DNA of 64,000 nt from Geosiphon pyriformis. Taxonomy: Eukaryota > Glomeromycota > Glomeromycetes > Archaeosporales > Geosiphonaceae. The notes beneath the pieces are model-generated. The model saw only the letters and a list, made by a program, of their open reading frames with translations, was not told where the DNA came from and searched no databases. The stretch lies in the NCBI GenBank assembly GCA_016748015.1, contig JAAOMT010000772.1, forward strand, positions 313,541 through 377,540, written 5' to 3'. The stretch's first letter is position 1; each line of letters starts with the position of its first letter. A program made the position numbers and the translations under genes. Below are positions 22,429 through 34,228 of the stretch, piece after piece.

Positions 22429-23190
22429 TGATTCTTTTTTTACAGTTTTATTCATACTTTTTTCTGAAATAAACATTAATTTAATGATTTCTTCAAATTT
22501 TGAGAAAATAATAGTCCTTCTAAAACTATTAATTACTGAAAAAAATTTTTGAATAATCTGAGTTTTGGCTGTTACTGATTTTTTTTTCATAACTGAAAGA
22601 TTAATATCTAATACAAAGAATTTTTTAATGGCTACTTTGACTTGGGTTTTTATTATTTTAGAATTTATTTACTTTTTTTTAAGAGAAAAATTAAAAAAAA
22701 AAGAGTCTTTTGTTTTTATCTATGCTATAATTAATTAAACTAATAGAAAAGCCACAAATTATACTAAAATTTACTCTTTTAGCTTTAAAAGTATTTGCTG
22801 TTAAGCCAAAAAAAAAGCCATTACCAATACTTAATAAAACATTATTATTTTTAGTATTATCAAACTTACTGTTTATATCTAAGTATATACTACTACCAAT
22901 ATCAAGTTTAACTAAAGAGATATTTTTTTATTATCAGAATATTGATATTACTAACTAAAATTTTTTTTTGGAAGAAAAAACCTTCAACAGAACTATGAAG
23001 AGTTTCTTTGGGTGCTTTTTTTTAGACATAATACTATCTAAAACAGCCACTAAGTTTAGTACAAAGATATTATTTACTTGAAAAATATTTACAAGAAAAT
23101 AACAAAAAAAAATAAAAAAAACTTCTTTTTAAAAATATGCTCTTTGAAAAATTTGGAACATAAAAAAGAAAGAAGTTTTTTAATTATTAA
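22429..23190 (-). mobile_element. LINE 5' portion (5' UTR and start of ORF1)
   Basis: Minus-strand translation contains KKFFVLDINLSVMKKKSVTAK, matching FALDINLSAVNKKSA of the plus-strand LINE near 27372, and further upstream ANTFKAKRVN and KETLHSS. The 5' end near 23190 matches the LINE start at 26820. It stops at the LTR edge 22428. With 10575-11772 it forms one split minus-strand LINE; the middle (ORF1 end, endonuclease, reverse transcriptase) is missing. Confidence 0.75.
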
Positions 23191-23703
23191 AAAATATTAT
23201 TTATATTTATTTATTAATACTTTAAATTAATTATTTTTAATTAAAAATTACAGAATAAACATAATATTAAAATTAAAATTATAAATTACTTAAGAAAAAA
23301 TACATATTAAAAAGTATAAAAAATTAATTTTAAATAATTTTTTAAAAATTTTTTTCAATAAAGTTTTGTTAAACAAAACTTATAATTTTAAAGTATGTAA
23401 ATAAACAACCAACAAATTATTTAACCAGAAAATTTTGTTTTTTATATTATATTATAACTTAAAAAAATTTTAATAAATATATAAACAAGAAAACCATCCA
23501 AAAAAACCTTTTATAATACAATATATTAAAACCAAATCTCATATTAGCTATAATATTTTAACATAGTAAATTCAAATTAAAGACTAAACCCAATATTTAA
23601 GCCAACCCAAATTATGAATAAAACCAACCAGTGTATTACAATTTTAATAAAACTCAGAATTTTGGTAATACTGTTTTTGTTAAAAACAAAAATACAGTTT
23701 AAA
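23191..23703. other. AT-rich spacer
   Basis: No supported feature. It becomes slightly less AT-rich from about 23560 towards the monooxygenase gene. Confidence 0.5.
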
Positions 23704-25164
23704 TCAAAAAACCTTCCAACATAAACCTTTTATTAAAACCATTTCACCAGCCATTGTTTCAAAAAATAAAACACCTGCAGCACGCCCCATATAATNNNNN
23801 NNNNNNNNNNNNNNNNNNNNNNNNNNNNNNNNNNNNNNNNNNNNNNNNNNNNNNNNNNNNNNNNNNNNNNNNNNNNNNNNNNNNNNNNNNNNNNNNNNNN
23901 NNNNNNNNNNNNNNNNNNNNNNNNNNNNNNNNNNNNNNNNNNNNNNNNNNNNNNNNNNNNNNNNNNNNNNNNNNNNNNNNNNNNNNNNNNNNNNNNNNNN
24001 NNNNNNNNNNNNNNNNNNNNNNNNNNNNNNNNNNNNNNNNNNNNNNNNNNNNNNNNNNNNNNNNNNNNNNNNNNNNNNNNNNNNNNNNNNNNNNNNNNNN
24101 NNNNNNNNNNNNNNNNNNNNNNNNNNNNNNNNNNNNNNNNNNNNNNNNNNNNNNNNNNNNNNNNNNNNNNNNNNNNNNNNNNNNNNNNNNNNNNNNNNNN
24201 NNNNNNNNNNNNNNNNNNNNNNNNNNNNNNNNNNNNNNNNNNNNNNNNNNNNNNNNNNNNNNNNNNNNNNNNNNNNNNNNNNNNNNNNNNNNNNNNNNNN
24301 NNNNNNNNNNNNNNNNNNNNNNNNNNNNNNNNNNNNNNNNNNNNNNNNNNNNNNNNNNNNNNNNNNNNNNNNNNNNNNNNNNNNNNNNNNNNNNNNNNNN
24401 NNNNNNNNNNNNNNNNNNNNNNNNNNNNNNNNNNNNNNNNNNNNNNNNNNNNNNNNNNNNNNNNNNNNNNNNNNNNNNNNNNNNNNNNNNNNNNNNNNNN
24501 NNNNNNNNNNNNNNNNNNNNNNNNNNNNNNNNNNNNNNNNNNNNNNNNNNNNNNNNNNNNNNNNNNNNNNNNNNNNNNNNNNNNNNNNNNNNNNNNNNNN
24601 NNNNNNNNNNNNNNNNNNNNNNNNNNNNNNNNNNNNNNNNNNNNNNNNNNNNNNNNNNNNNNNNNNNNNNNNNNNNNNNNNNNNNNNNNNNNNACCAGGC
24701 AAAGAAGGTAGATTAGGGAAACTAAATATCCCATTGCACACTAGCACAAAGTCAAATTCGTGCTTTTCCTCTTTTGTCTCATCCCCATTACCTTCCTTCA
24801 CTCTAATGGTAACTACCCATCCTGGTCGTTCTCCAGTTTTTCGGGAAACATTGGTGACTTCGGTTTGGAAGCGAATCCTCTCAAGAACCCCAAAATTTTC
24901 GGCGTATGAGTGTAAGTGATTCCGCATCTGCTCTGCTGTCGGCCACTCTGGGTAAGATGCAGGCATGGGATAGTCAGAAAACCCAAATGTGTCCCTTGTA
25001 TTCTGGGTTGTTACTCGTGGGTAACTTCGAGATTTTTCCCAAACACCACCAAGTCCTTTTTGTTTCTCGATTACAGTAACGTCGTAGCCTTCCTCAACAA
25101 AAGTTTTAGCTGTTACCAGACCGCTAATTCCAGCCCCAATAACGCAAATTTGTTGGATTCCCAT
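23704..25164 (-). CDS. Flavin-containing monooxygenase, middle hidden by a gap
   Basis: Class B flavin monooxygenases oxygenate N, S or carbonyl substrates using FAD and NADPH. The 471 nt from ATG 25164 to the gap encode 157 residues without introns: GAGISG (10-15) is the FAD-binding GxGxxG, VIEKQKGLGGVWEKSRSYP and TQNTRDTFGFSDYPMP are typical of the family, and FDFVLVCNGIFSFPNLPSLPG (last 21 residues before the gap) precedes the usual position of the FMO signature FxGxxxH, which would lie in the gap. The 92 nt left of the gap (YMGRAAGVLFFETMAGEMV..) are in a compatible frame only if the gap length is right, and I cannot confirm they belong to this gene. The gap may hide introns. Confidence 0.75.
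   Translation of the reverse strand: MGIQQICVIGAGISGLVTAKTFVEEGYDVTVIEKQKGLGGVWEKSRSYPRVTTQNTRDTFGFSDYPMPASYPEWPTAEQMRNHLHSYAENFGVLERIRFQTEVTNVSRKTGERPGWVVTIRVKEGNGDETKEEKHEFDFVLVCNGIFSFPNLPSLPGXXXXXXXXXXXXXXXXXXXXXXXXXXXXXXXXXXXXXXXXXXXXXXXXXXXXXXXXXXXXXXXXXXXXXXXXXXXXXXXXXXXXXXXXXXXXXXXXXXXXXXXXXXXXXXXXXXXXXXXXXXXXXXXXXXXXXXXXXXXXXXXXXXXXXXXXXXXXXXXXXXXXXXXXXXXXXXXXXXXXXXXXXXXXXXXXXXXXXXXXXXXXXXXXXXXXXXXXXXXXXXXXXXXXXXXXXXXXXXXXXXXXXXXXXXXXXXXXXXXXXXXXXXXXXXXXXXXXXXXXXXXXXXXXXXXXXXXXXXXXYMGRAAGVLFFETMAGEMVLIKGLCWKVF
23796..24693. other. Assembly gap (898 N)
   Basis: Run of N inside the monooxygenase gene. Its true length is unknown, so frames read across it are not evidence. Confidence 1.
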
Positions 25165-25440
25165 TCTTTTTTTATGAAATAATTTGCAGAAGGCTGTAAA
25201 ATATTGCCTGTCTCGCTAGAAACGCAGGCATCGCAAGTATTTTGTAAATATCGATAAGTATTTACAATCATTTCCTAGAAATGCTTCCACTTTAATAACA
25301 AAGGTTCAAGTATTTGTAAACAATGATTGCTACACAATTTATTCAATCCCCAATTACCATTTAAAACTCTGATCTAAAATTTTCTCTAAGCTAACCTGTT
25401 CTAATACAATAAAAAATATTACAGTTCACGTCCTTTTTAC
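25165..25440 (-). promoter_or_regulatory. Upstream region of the monooxygenase with forkhead-like sites
   Basis: Genic composition extends to about 25440. TGTAAATA (25243-25250) and TATTTACA (25259-25266) form a perfect 8-bp inverted repeat around TCGATAAG; each half contains GTAAATA. A further GTAAACA lies at 25316-25322. These fit the forkhead consensus RYAAAYA. Binding is inference, and AT-rich motifs like these arise easily here. Confidence 0.35.
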
Positions 25441-26799
25441 AACCAAAGGCTTATTTCAATTAGCAATTTTATTGCTAGTATAAAATTGTATCTTTAAAAA
25501 ATAAACCTATAGTTAATATTAAAAGTAAAACTTTAGTTAATATTAAAAATATTTTAATTAGTACTGTTTTAATTATTAATATAATATCTTTAACTGTTAT
25601 TTTAACAGCAATATTCTCTTTTAATTTGAACAAAAACAACTTTTTATTAATATTATTTAATAAAGTCATTCTAAATCAAACCAAATTTATTACAAATACC
25701 AAATTTAATAATTATATAATTAGTTAATTTTTAATAATTAATTTCCCAAAAACATAATTAATTATTAACTTATAAATCAATTTAATTAACAAGTTAATAA
25801 ACAACAAATATTTATATTATTATAATAGATAATATTATATAAATATTTATTGATAAAAATTTTTTTTTTTTAATATTAACAGAATTATTATTTTTAATTA
25901 TAAAAATTACTTAATATTAAATATTATAAAAGATAATTAATTAATGTAATTTTTAATTAAATAAAATTTTAAATTATTTATAAAAAACAATATATTTAAA
26001 TATTAATAATATAAATTATTTTTTATTTTTATTTAATATTCAAATTCAACTATTATTTAATATAATATAACTATCCTATTATTAAAAATTTTAATCTGTT
26101 TTTTTAATATTATTAATGTTATTTTGCTGTTAATTTTATTGTTAATAAAAACTGGTAAATTTTTAATAAGCTAATTTATTTTCAAAGTATTTTTTTATAC
26201 TTAAAAATATCTGTCTTGTTGAACTTATAATAAAATAGCTAATTCTGTGCCAATTATTTTGTATAGTTATTTTGCAATAAAATCAGCTTTTTTACAGAAA
26301 ATTTTAATTATAAATTATTTAATAATATATAGTTATTTTGTTATAAAAATCAAATTTTTTACAAAATTATTTAATAATATAAAAAAAAGTTTTAAAATAA
26401 AAAGAAATGTAAAAAGAATTCTCTTTAATTTAAGTCTAAAATTAATTAAGTATTTATTAAAATTAATAATTAATTAATTTTAAAATATTAATTAAAATCT
26501 AAGAGTTTTTAAAGCAATAATAATTTGTAATAATTAATCTCATAAAATAATAATAATAAAAAAAATAATTAATTAAAATATATTTTTTTAAAAAAAAAGT
26601 TTTTTTTATATAATTTATATTAATACTATTTTATAATTTTGTATTTTTTTTAATATTTTAGTAAATTATAATTATTTAACAAATTATTAATTATTTTATT
26701 AAACTGTTGAATATTTTATTAAATTATTAAATATTTTAATGAATTTTTAAATATTATATAGTTTAAAATATTAATTATTGCTTTAATTATTTAATAAAA
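25441..26799. other. Extremely AT-rich stretch
   Basis: Almost only A and T from about 25660 to 26800, with short frames of Ile, Asn, Lys, Leu and Phe codons. I see no repeat family or gene. Confidence 0.5.
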
Positions 26800-26929
26800 A
26801 ATAAAACTTTTTTCTTTTTTACATCCAAAAAACCCCAAAAAGCACTTCTTTGAATAAGAAGTTTTTTATTTTATTTTTTTTTGTTAGTTTATTTTACTAT
26901 TTTTCTTCTTAATAACTCTTTTATTATAG

Positions 26930-28850
26930 ACTTAAAGGCTGTTTTTAGTGATAACATAACAAAAAAAAAGCATTCAAGGGTGCTTTTCATGATTCTGCTA
27001 ATGACTTCTTTTCACAGAAAAAGAAAGTTGTACTTAAAAATGTCAAACACTTAGATAATAAAAAAATATCTCTTTAAACAAATTTAAATTTGGTGATAAT
27101 GTATTTTTTAATGTGAATAGTTTGTTTGGAGACAAAAAAAGTGCTAACATAACTAACATTAATATTAAATTTCTTTTGAATTTAGTTGTTAACACTTCTA
27201 AAACAAAGCATGTTAATATCAGTACTGCTTTTGGATTCTCATTCTGTTTCTTTAATTTTAATATAGATAATGATGAGATCTCTCTTTTTTTCTGTTTACC
27301 TATTTCTCTGAACAGAAAATAAATCAACCAAAAAGTTACCAAAACTCAAATAAAAATACTTATTAAAAAGTTTTTTGCTTTGGACATTAATCTTTCAGCA
27401 GTAAATAAAAAATCAGCTACAGCAAAGATACAATAAATTAAAAAGTTATTTTCAACTGTCAATAATTTTGAAGGAATTACTATTCTCTCAAAATTTGAAG
27501 GGGTCATCAAATCAATGTTTACATTTGAAGTGAGTATGGAAAAGACTATATTATTGGCCAAAGAGAATAAGATTATTGTAAACAGTAATTTCAAAAAACA
27601 AAAAACCAAATCAAATTGAACAGTAATTATTAAGAAAATTTTTATGTACACACCAAAAAAAATGATTGTTGTTGCAGTTGCTAAGTTTAGTCAAATTGTG
27701 TTAATCAAAACTCAGTTGATTGATATGTGGCAAAAGACTATGATAAAATTTGCTGAATTAAGTCATGCTAATATGTTGGCCATAAGATAATCATTCTTAA
27801 TTGAAAAAAATTTTGTGTGGGTAGCCAAAGCCATAAAAGATTATAATATTTAGGTATTGAGAGACCAGTTTAGGGTGCTTTTGTTTACTTTGCCAATAGA
27901 AACAACTGCTCATGATTTGGGCACTTTGTTAAAAGAGACTGGTAAGAGAACTTGCATCATTAATTGCTTATTTGAATCTGGTAATAAGATTTGCTGTGCC
28001 ATAGTAGGTTTTAAATCTGAGAAAAAACTTGAATTTGCTTTTTACATGAAACCAATTCTTGGTAGGACTAAACTTTTTTGAATTAGGTTTAATTTGGTCC
28101 ATTGTGAGAAGTGTAAACATTTTGGACATTCTGTTTTAAAATGTAATGTGTCAAATACATCAGTCATGTCTCCTACAAAACCATATAAAAAGTTTATTTT
28201 AAAAGAAAACTGTTTTCAGTTTGCCAAGTTGTATGTAAAAAAGAGTGTTCTAATTTCTTATCCTGTTGTCTTTGATGGCAAATCTTGGATGCAAGTAATC
28301 TTAATTGCTTCTGTGTTTTCTAGCAGTTCTCATTCTAATTATGGTTCTGGTTCTGGTTTCTTCTCTTTTGGTGTCTTATATGATAGAGGTAGCACATTGG
28401 CTTCTCAAAATAATTCTCTAATTGATAATTGTCTGGCATTCTTAAAATATTCCTTAGAGCTTTTGGCTGATCAGGTATTATTTATTGTAAAAAAACTAAG
28501 CATTATTGATCTGGTGTCTCTGGTATTTGTTTTTTTTCCTCCTTCTTCTATCACAATTGTACCTTTGAATTCAAATTCAAATTCAAATATGATTTTGGAT
28601 GTTTTACAAGTTCTCTTTGTATTTTCTCTCTTGGTTCTGATTGAAACAACTTTAGCTTTAGATTTAAGTAGTTCAAAAATTTTAACTTCCAAGATAAACA
28701 GTTTAAAGTCAAAGTTGTTGGCTTTTGAGACATCTGTGAATTTGGTTTTGGTAAAATTGGATCTGTTGTGTGTTAGTTTGGTCTTGTCAGCATTAACTTC
28801 TTCTCAATGATTAACTTTGTCTGAAAGGTTGCTATGTGTAATATCTAAGA
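26930..28850 (+). pseudogene. LINE ORF1-like region with CCHC knuckle
   Basis: Readable runs are KKKVVLKNVKH (near 27020), FALDINLSAVNKKSA (27372), TLPIETTAHDLGTLLKETG (27890) and NCLFESGNKICCAIVGFKSE. A zinc knuckle C-x2-C-x4-H-x4-C (CEKCKHFGHSVLKC) lies at 28103-28144. A TGA at 28079-28081 breaks the frame two dozen bases before the knuckle. ORF1-type proteins bind the element RNA. A later low-complexity part (Ser, Leu, Val, Asn) runs to about 28810. Confidence 0.75.
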
Positions 28851-28854
28851 AATA

Positions 28855-29600
28855 AACAATATAGCTAAACAAGATGATATAATTAGATGGCATATTGAGT
28901 TTAATAATTGGGTTTTTTTTTTTACTGAAACTAAGCTGAAATGTCAGACTCAATCATGAATTAAGAATAAGTTTCAGGATGTAAAAGTTTTTGTTTCTGA
29001 ATTGAATGTTGAATACATGGGTGCTAAAGTGGCTATTGTGTTAAATAATTCTTTGGCTTGGCATGTGTGCAAAGTTTTTAAGATTCTGGGTTGCTTTGTT
29101 TCAGTTCATCTGCTGTTTGACAATAAGATTTTAGTAATGTTAATATGTTTATATGCTAGTGCCTTGGCTGATGTGTGTTTAGTTAAGCCAACATAATGAA
29201 CTTTTTTATTATCTAAGTAATCAATTTGAGCTTTCATATTGTGGTAAATAGTAATTTTAACAAAAATGAGATAAAGTGCAATGCTAGTTTCAAGAAGTAT
29301 TTTGATCTAAGTTTATGTAACTCTCTTTTTGATAAGACAGCTTCCAAGCTATCAACATGGTCCAATTTATGGGGTGTAAAAAAAATTATTGACTATATTT
29401 TTGTCAATGAACATCTTTTCTTCTCTGTAATAGCTCAAGGTGTTAAAAATGTGGCTGGATTTTTTGATATTGACCACAAAGCTGTAATGGTTGCTTTTGG
29501 TTTTAGTAGTTTATTAAATGAATGTTTGCTCACAATTTATAAGCAAGCTAACAAGGACCATTGAAAGTATAGAGTTAGTGATCTGGATAATGCTAAATGG
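28855..29600 (+). pseudogene. LINE endonuclease domain
   Basis: Exonuclease-endonuclease-phosphatase type: NNIAKQDDIIRW then TETKLK (the ETK of the metal site), VVNSNFN (usually GDFN; Asp altered), KIIDYIFVNEHL and DIDHKAV (the C-terminal DxDH-like motif). It nicks target DNA to start reverse transcription. TGA at 28957 and 29562 and TAA/TGA near 29194 break it. Confidence 0.7.
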
Positions 29601-30229
29601 TCTTGTTTTTAAAATGATGTCTTTGCTAGTTTGCTCAAAGTCTTGAGTAATTTTAATATTACTAAAAATTTGAAAGATCTAAACACTATATAAAAGATTT
29701 TAAAGAAAGTAATAATCAATTCAGCTAATAAAAAAAACTTTCTAAACAATGATTCAATGATTTTGGGGATTTAAAAAATAAGAAATCTTTGAAATTTTTT
29801 AACATAAAAATGCTAATTTCAAAGATAATAAAATGTGTAAATGTAAATGATTTGTCAATTATTGACCATTTTATTAAAAAATAATCAAGTCTGAATAAAG
29901 TAGAGACTTTGAAAATCACAGCTATGGCTTATGATAGTAAAAACATAAGTAAAGTATTAAAGCAGCTGTCTCTAGTTAGGAAAAAGTACAGAAAATCCAA
30001 ATATTATAAATCTAAAGCAGCCAAAAATACAGTCATAAAAAAAGCAATTGAAAGATATATGAACAATTTCAGTTTAAACAAAGGTGACATGATAAAAAGT
30101 ATTTTGGAATGATCTTTTTGCAAAGTTGTTCTAAATCATTTGGTAGTTAGAGATGAGTTAATTTTAGAACCAAATGAAGTAAAAAATAGAGTAAATAAGA
30201 TTATGGTGGATTAAACAAGAGAGTGTAAA

Positions 30230-31300
30230 ATACCACTAGTGCTTTTCACTATGTGATCTTGCCAATATATGCCTCTAAGCTATGTTGGTAAGAGTGTTTT
30301 CTCTGATATAATAGATATAATTAGTATAAGTAAATTGGTTCAGATTGTTGGAGATTTGCCTAAGGGCAAAGCTGCTGGATTGTTTGAGATATTTAATAAA
30401 CTGTGAAAGCATTGTGGTGAAATAATGTTAAAATGCTTTTTGTGTCTGCTAAACTCTTGTTTGTTCCTTGGAAAAGTTCTAGATCTCTGGAAAAAGACCT
30501 GAATCTTAATGATTCCCAAGTTATATAAGTAGAAAGATGTTATAATGAATACACAGTCTATTGCTCTAATTAAAACAGTTAGGAAGATTTTATTAAAAAT
30601 CTTATCAGACCACATTTCTTCTTTTTGTTCAAAATACAAAGTCTTTTGTGGTGACAATTTTTCTATTCTAAAAGATACTTCAACTCAATTTTTTGTGTTT
30701 GGTATTGGCTTAATAGTATAAGATGCTCTGAAAAAGGACTGTAAAATCTGACTTGTCCTTCAGAATATGTGGAAAATATATGATTCAGTAAGATGGCATC
30801 ATCTAAAGACTAGTTTAAGATGTATTAAGATATATAACAGATTCATAAGGTTTTTTGAACATATACATAAGGACAAAATTAATAAAGTTATAACTGATTT
30901 TGGTTTTTCTAATAATTACAAAGTATTAAATAGACTAGATTAAAGTGAAATGTTCTTACCACTTCTTTAGAAGGTTTTTTATAATCTTTTGTTATGTAAA
31001 GTTAAAAAGCAGGAATATTTATGTGATTACAAAGTCAATATGAACTTTATGGTAAGGACAGACAAGATAAAATTTAATGAAAACAGGTCTTTTTTTTCAT
31101 AACAAGTGTTTTTGTTAATAATACAATTTGAATAAAAAATAGTCAGGCTTTAATACAATACATTTTGGATATTGCTAATAAGTTTTTTAAGATAAATAAC
31201 ATTTTTATTAACAATGATAAAACAGTGGCTATTCTTATTAATTAGAGGATTAGAGTTGTATTTTTGCATATTTGTGATTGGTCTATCTTTATAACCAAGT
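30230..31300 (+). pseudogene. LINE reverse transcriptase domain
   Basis: Readable: LPKGKAAGLFEIFNKL, LNSCLFLGKVLDLWKK, IALIKTVRKILLKIL, LVLQNMWKIYDSVRWHHL and SVFVNNTI. The last is the catalytic box, normally F-x-D-D; both Asp codons are AAT (31117-31122). Stops include TGA at 30254, 30404, 30500, 30749 and 31129, each where the family has Trp as I recall it. Confidence 0.75.
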
Positions 31301-32179
31301 GCAGTAAACATCATTAGTATTTGGGTATTTATTTCTCAATAAAAAGTATGTCCAAATCTAGTCTTGCCAAAGCACAGTCTAATGTCAAGTTTTTCTTGAA
31401 TTTTGTCAGACAAGCAATTCTTGTATCTGGTTTTGGCTGTTCTATAGTTCATTGTTAGCTATCAGACACAATTCAGTTTTGTTTCTAAGGTAATGTGTTA
31501 AAAATAGAATGTTATTATGAGAAAAAGGCTAAGGTTAAAAGCCTGTTTGCTTAAAGATTTCCTTAATGAGGCCTTGCATTATTTATCTTTTTATAGTTTA
31601 AAGACATTTGCATAGCTACAGGTTGAGAGTAAGATCACTGTGTTGATAGTGTTCTTTAACTCATCTAAAATCTTTGGGCAGTTGTTCAAGCATTGTTTTT
31701 TGAATTTACAGATTTTAGGGTGAGTTTCTATGAATTTTTTATAGCATTCTGTTAAATTAATGATTAATTTTTTAAATAACTTTTTTGTAGGTGTAATAAG
31801 AGTGCTAATGAACAACAAAATTTTCTTGGCTAATAATTTTTCTAATGTATTCTATGGCTTTGGCCATTATTTTATATTTGAGATTTTGGGAACTTGTTTT
31901 TATTTCAGTATGGTTCACTCTCTAAAGTATTATGGTATTGCTTTTGGTAACAGATTGCTGGACAAGTGTGAAATGTTGATGGAATGAAAGATTTTTTGTT
32001 ACTGAAAAAGACTAAATTCTAGGAATTCAGTTCTATTGTGGTTTAAAAGAGCTTTAATATATATAAATACACTTTTAGTTGTTTCTGTTAAGTCAGTTTC
32101 TGCTTTGAATCATTCAGATCTATTGTGTTCAAATGTCTTTTTGAATGTTTATGGTAGTTTGCATAAATTGTAGACAAGT

Positions 32180-33249
32180 GTTTTCAATGTGTACACAGAT
32201 GGCTCTTTGAAACTTTTGGATATATCAAAAATTGCTAATGGGGTGGCAGCTTATTTTTCAGATATTGGGATGAATATGGACATTGAGATGCATGGGTTAT
32301 TATCTTCTATATTGACTAAACTACAAGCAATTGTCTTGGCTTTGAAGTGTGTTCTTTTAAATTGTTCTGTAGTTGTGTATTCTAACAGTTAAATTACTTT
32401 AAATACATGTGTCTTAAAACTTTTGCTTGATTGTCTGGACTTTCGAAGTAGGTGCTAGATAGAGAGACATTATATTAATAATTTAGTGAGATCTAAGAAT
32501 ATTTCTGTTGAATGGGTAAAAGTCAAGAGAAATTTGAAGATTTTCGGTAATGAAAAAGCTAATATTCTGACAAGTAAAGCTACACAGTCTGGTTTGTTTT
32601 TTTTTGTGAAAATTCATAAGAAATTTATAATGGCTGATGGTCAGATTGTATCTAAAAATGTTTGTTATTTTGTTAGGAATATTTATCAGTCTGTACATCA
32701 AGCTCAGTAGGAAGCTGGTCCTGATGCTAGGATAGTAGATACACCTTTAATTATTAACATCAATTGGGTTGGCACTGCTGCAGTATGGCATCTGAATTCA
32801 CATATGTTAACAGAATTCACGAGCAAAACTTTTGCCACCTTTTGTATTTATTTGATAAAAGTGGTCTATAGAAGACTATTGACTGCAGTAAGAAAAAGAC
32901 TTTATAATAAGATGTATTTGAGTGTATTATGCTTATCTTGTGGTAACATTAAACTGCCTGATTACATTTTTACTTGCCCAAAAGACTCTTATGTATGGAC
33001 TGGTATTTTGTTGAATCATATTAAACTCTGGAAATCTTTGACAAATAGTAACTGCACATCATTTTTTAAGGTGCTGTACATGCTTTTCTCTGGAATTTTA
33101 AACATTGGTGTCTATATGGTTTTATGTAAGAATTTTGTTTTCAAAAAATGAGTGAGTAAAGCAGCTAATATTTTTAATAATCAAAAGAAAGCATTGTCAG
33201 TAATGGTTGATTTTGTTTGTGCTTTAGCTGAAAAATATCAGAATGAGTT
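32180..33249 (+). pseudogene. LINE RNase H and Cys-rich C-terminal region
   Basis: VYTDGS (32189) keeps the first RNase H Asp, but TKLQAIVLAL has Lys where the catalytic Glu is expected and VVYSNS has Asn for the next Asp. Further on, CIYLIKVVYRRLLTAVRKR and CLSCGNIKLPDYIFTC (C-x2-C..C) resemble the zinc-binding tail of this LINE family; the last 115 residues are an open frame at 32804-33151. LTR DNA cuts it at about 33249. Confidence 0.7.
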
Positions 33250-34228
33250 AAAAAAAATATAATAATATAAAATAACACAAAATAATGTGTAATAACTTAG
33301 AATAATACAAGATAATACATAATAACATAAAATAACACAGAATAACTAGCCATAATATAAAATAACTAATTATAATATAAAAAACAAAGCAACAACAGAA
33401 ATAGTAAATAATAGTTAATAATAACAAATAATTGAAAGCAATCTTATAAAACTGAAAAATATATATAAAAATAAGTAATTTTAGCAAATAGAAAAAAACA
33501 AACAGAAAATAAAAACTTATTTTCTTAAAAACATATCTTAACTTTAAAAACTTGATAAATTTTTTTTATCTTATTTTCTTTATATTTTGTATATTTATAA
33601 TTAAATAAAAATATTGTTTAATCTATTTATATATAATTTCAGAATTTGTGTTGTCAAAATTAAATTAATTATGTTTCTTATTCTTATTTTAGACCAAATG
33701 TTTTTAGCATAAACAGTTTTGAAACCCTAATAATTTGGACCAATTGTTTTTAATTATAACAATTAATGATACTAATTTCTCTTTTCTTTTTTTTTTCTTT
33801 TTCTTTTTTTATTTTTTTATTTTTTGAATTATTTTTTTTTTCTGATAAAACAGTAATATTAAAAAAATTAACTGTTTAAGAATAAACTTTGTAATAATTT
33901 GGTAAAAAAGAGAAGTTTTTTCTAGGTTTGAATATTAATTTTGTCTTGTTAACTTATTAGAAAGACAAAAAAACAATATTAGATCTTAGTAATTGTGTTC
34001 AACTAGCTTGAAAAAGATAGTTCATATACATCTAACTGCAAACAGTTAAATTACATCTTTGTGTCTTATAACCAAAAACTCCACAAATAAATTTACATTT
34101 ATTAAAAACTTTTAAAGATTGATAATTCTGTTTTGTTGCTTATACAAATAAAAAAACTCTTAAGTTTTTTTACTTAAATATAAAACATTAAATATTATTA
34201 ATATATCTCATTAAATTTATTTGTAATA
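33250..34228 (+). repeat. 5' LTR of A4
   Basis: Aligns in order with 60410-61327: a TAATACAAGATAATAC region, AACAACAGAAATAGTAA, ATATATAAAAATAAGTAATTTTAGCAAATAG, AACTTTAAAAACTT, and a shared end TAATA. Directly followed by TTTGGTGCTTCTTATAA. The left edge is uncertain by some tens of bases. Confidence 0.7.

Larger units (their letters stand above)
26800..33249 (+). mobile_element. Near full-length degenerate LINE
   Basis: Non-LTR retrotransposon with 5' UTR, ORF1-like region with zinc knuckle, endonuclease, reverse transcriptase, RNase H and a C-terminal Cys-rich region in that order. The frame is largely traceable but broken by many stops and some frameshifts. Catalytic residues are lost in several domains, so the copy is dead. 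The 3' tail found in the copy at 10575-11772 is missing because LTR DNA begins at about 33250. The family matches one I recall as abundant in Rhizophagus. Confidence 0.85.

Noticed and set aside
23733-24734. Open frames of over 300 codons on both strands across the N run
   Set aside because: They exist only because N codons are not stops; the gap gives no sequence evidence.
28471-28733. Minus-strand frames of 60-73 codons in the LINE
   Set aside because: Shadows of the low-complexity ORF1 tail on the plus strand.
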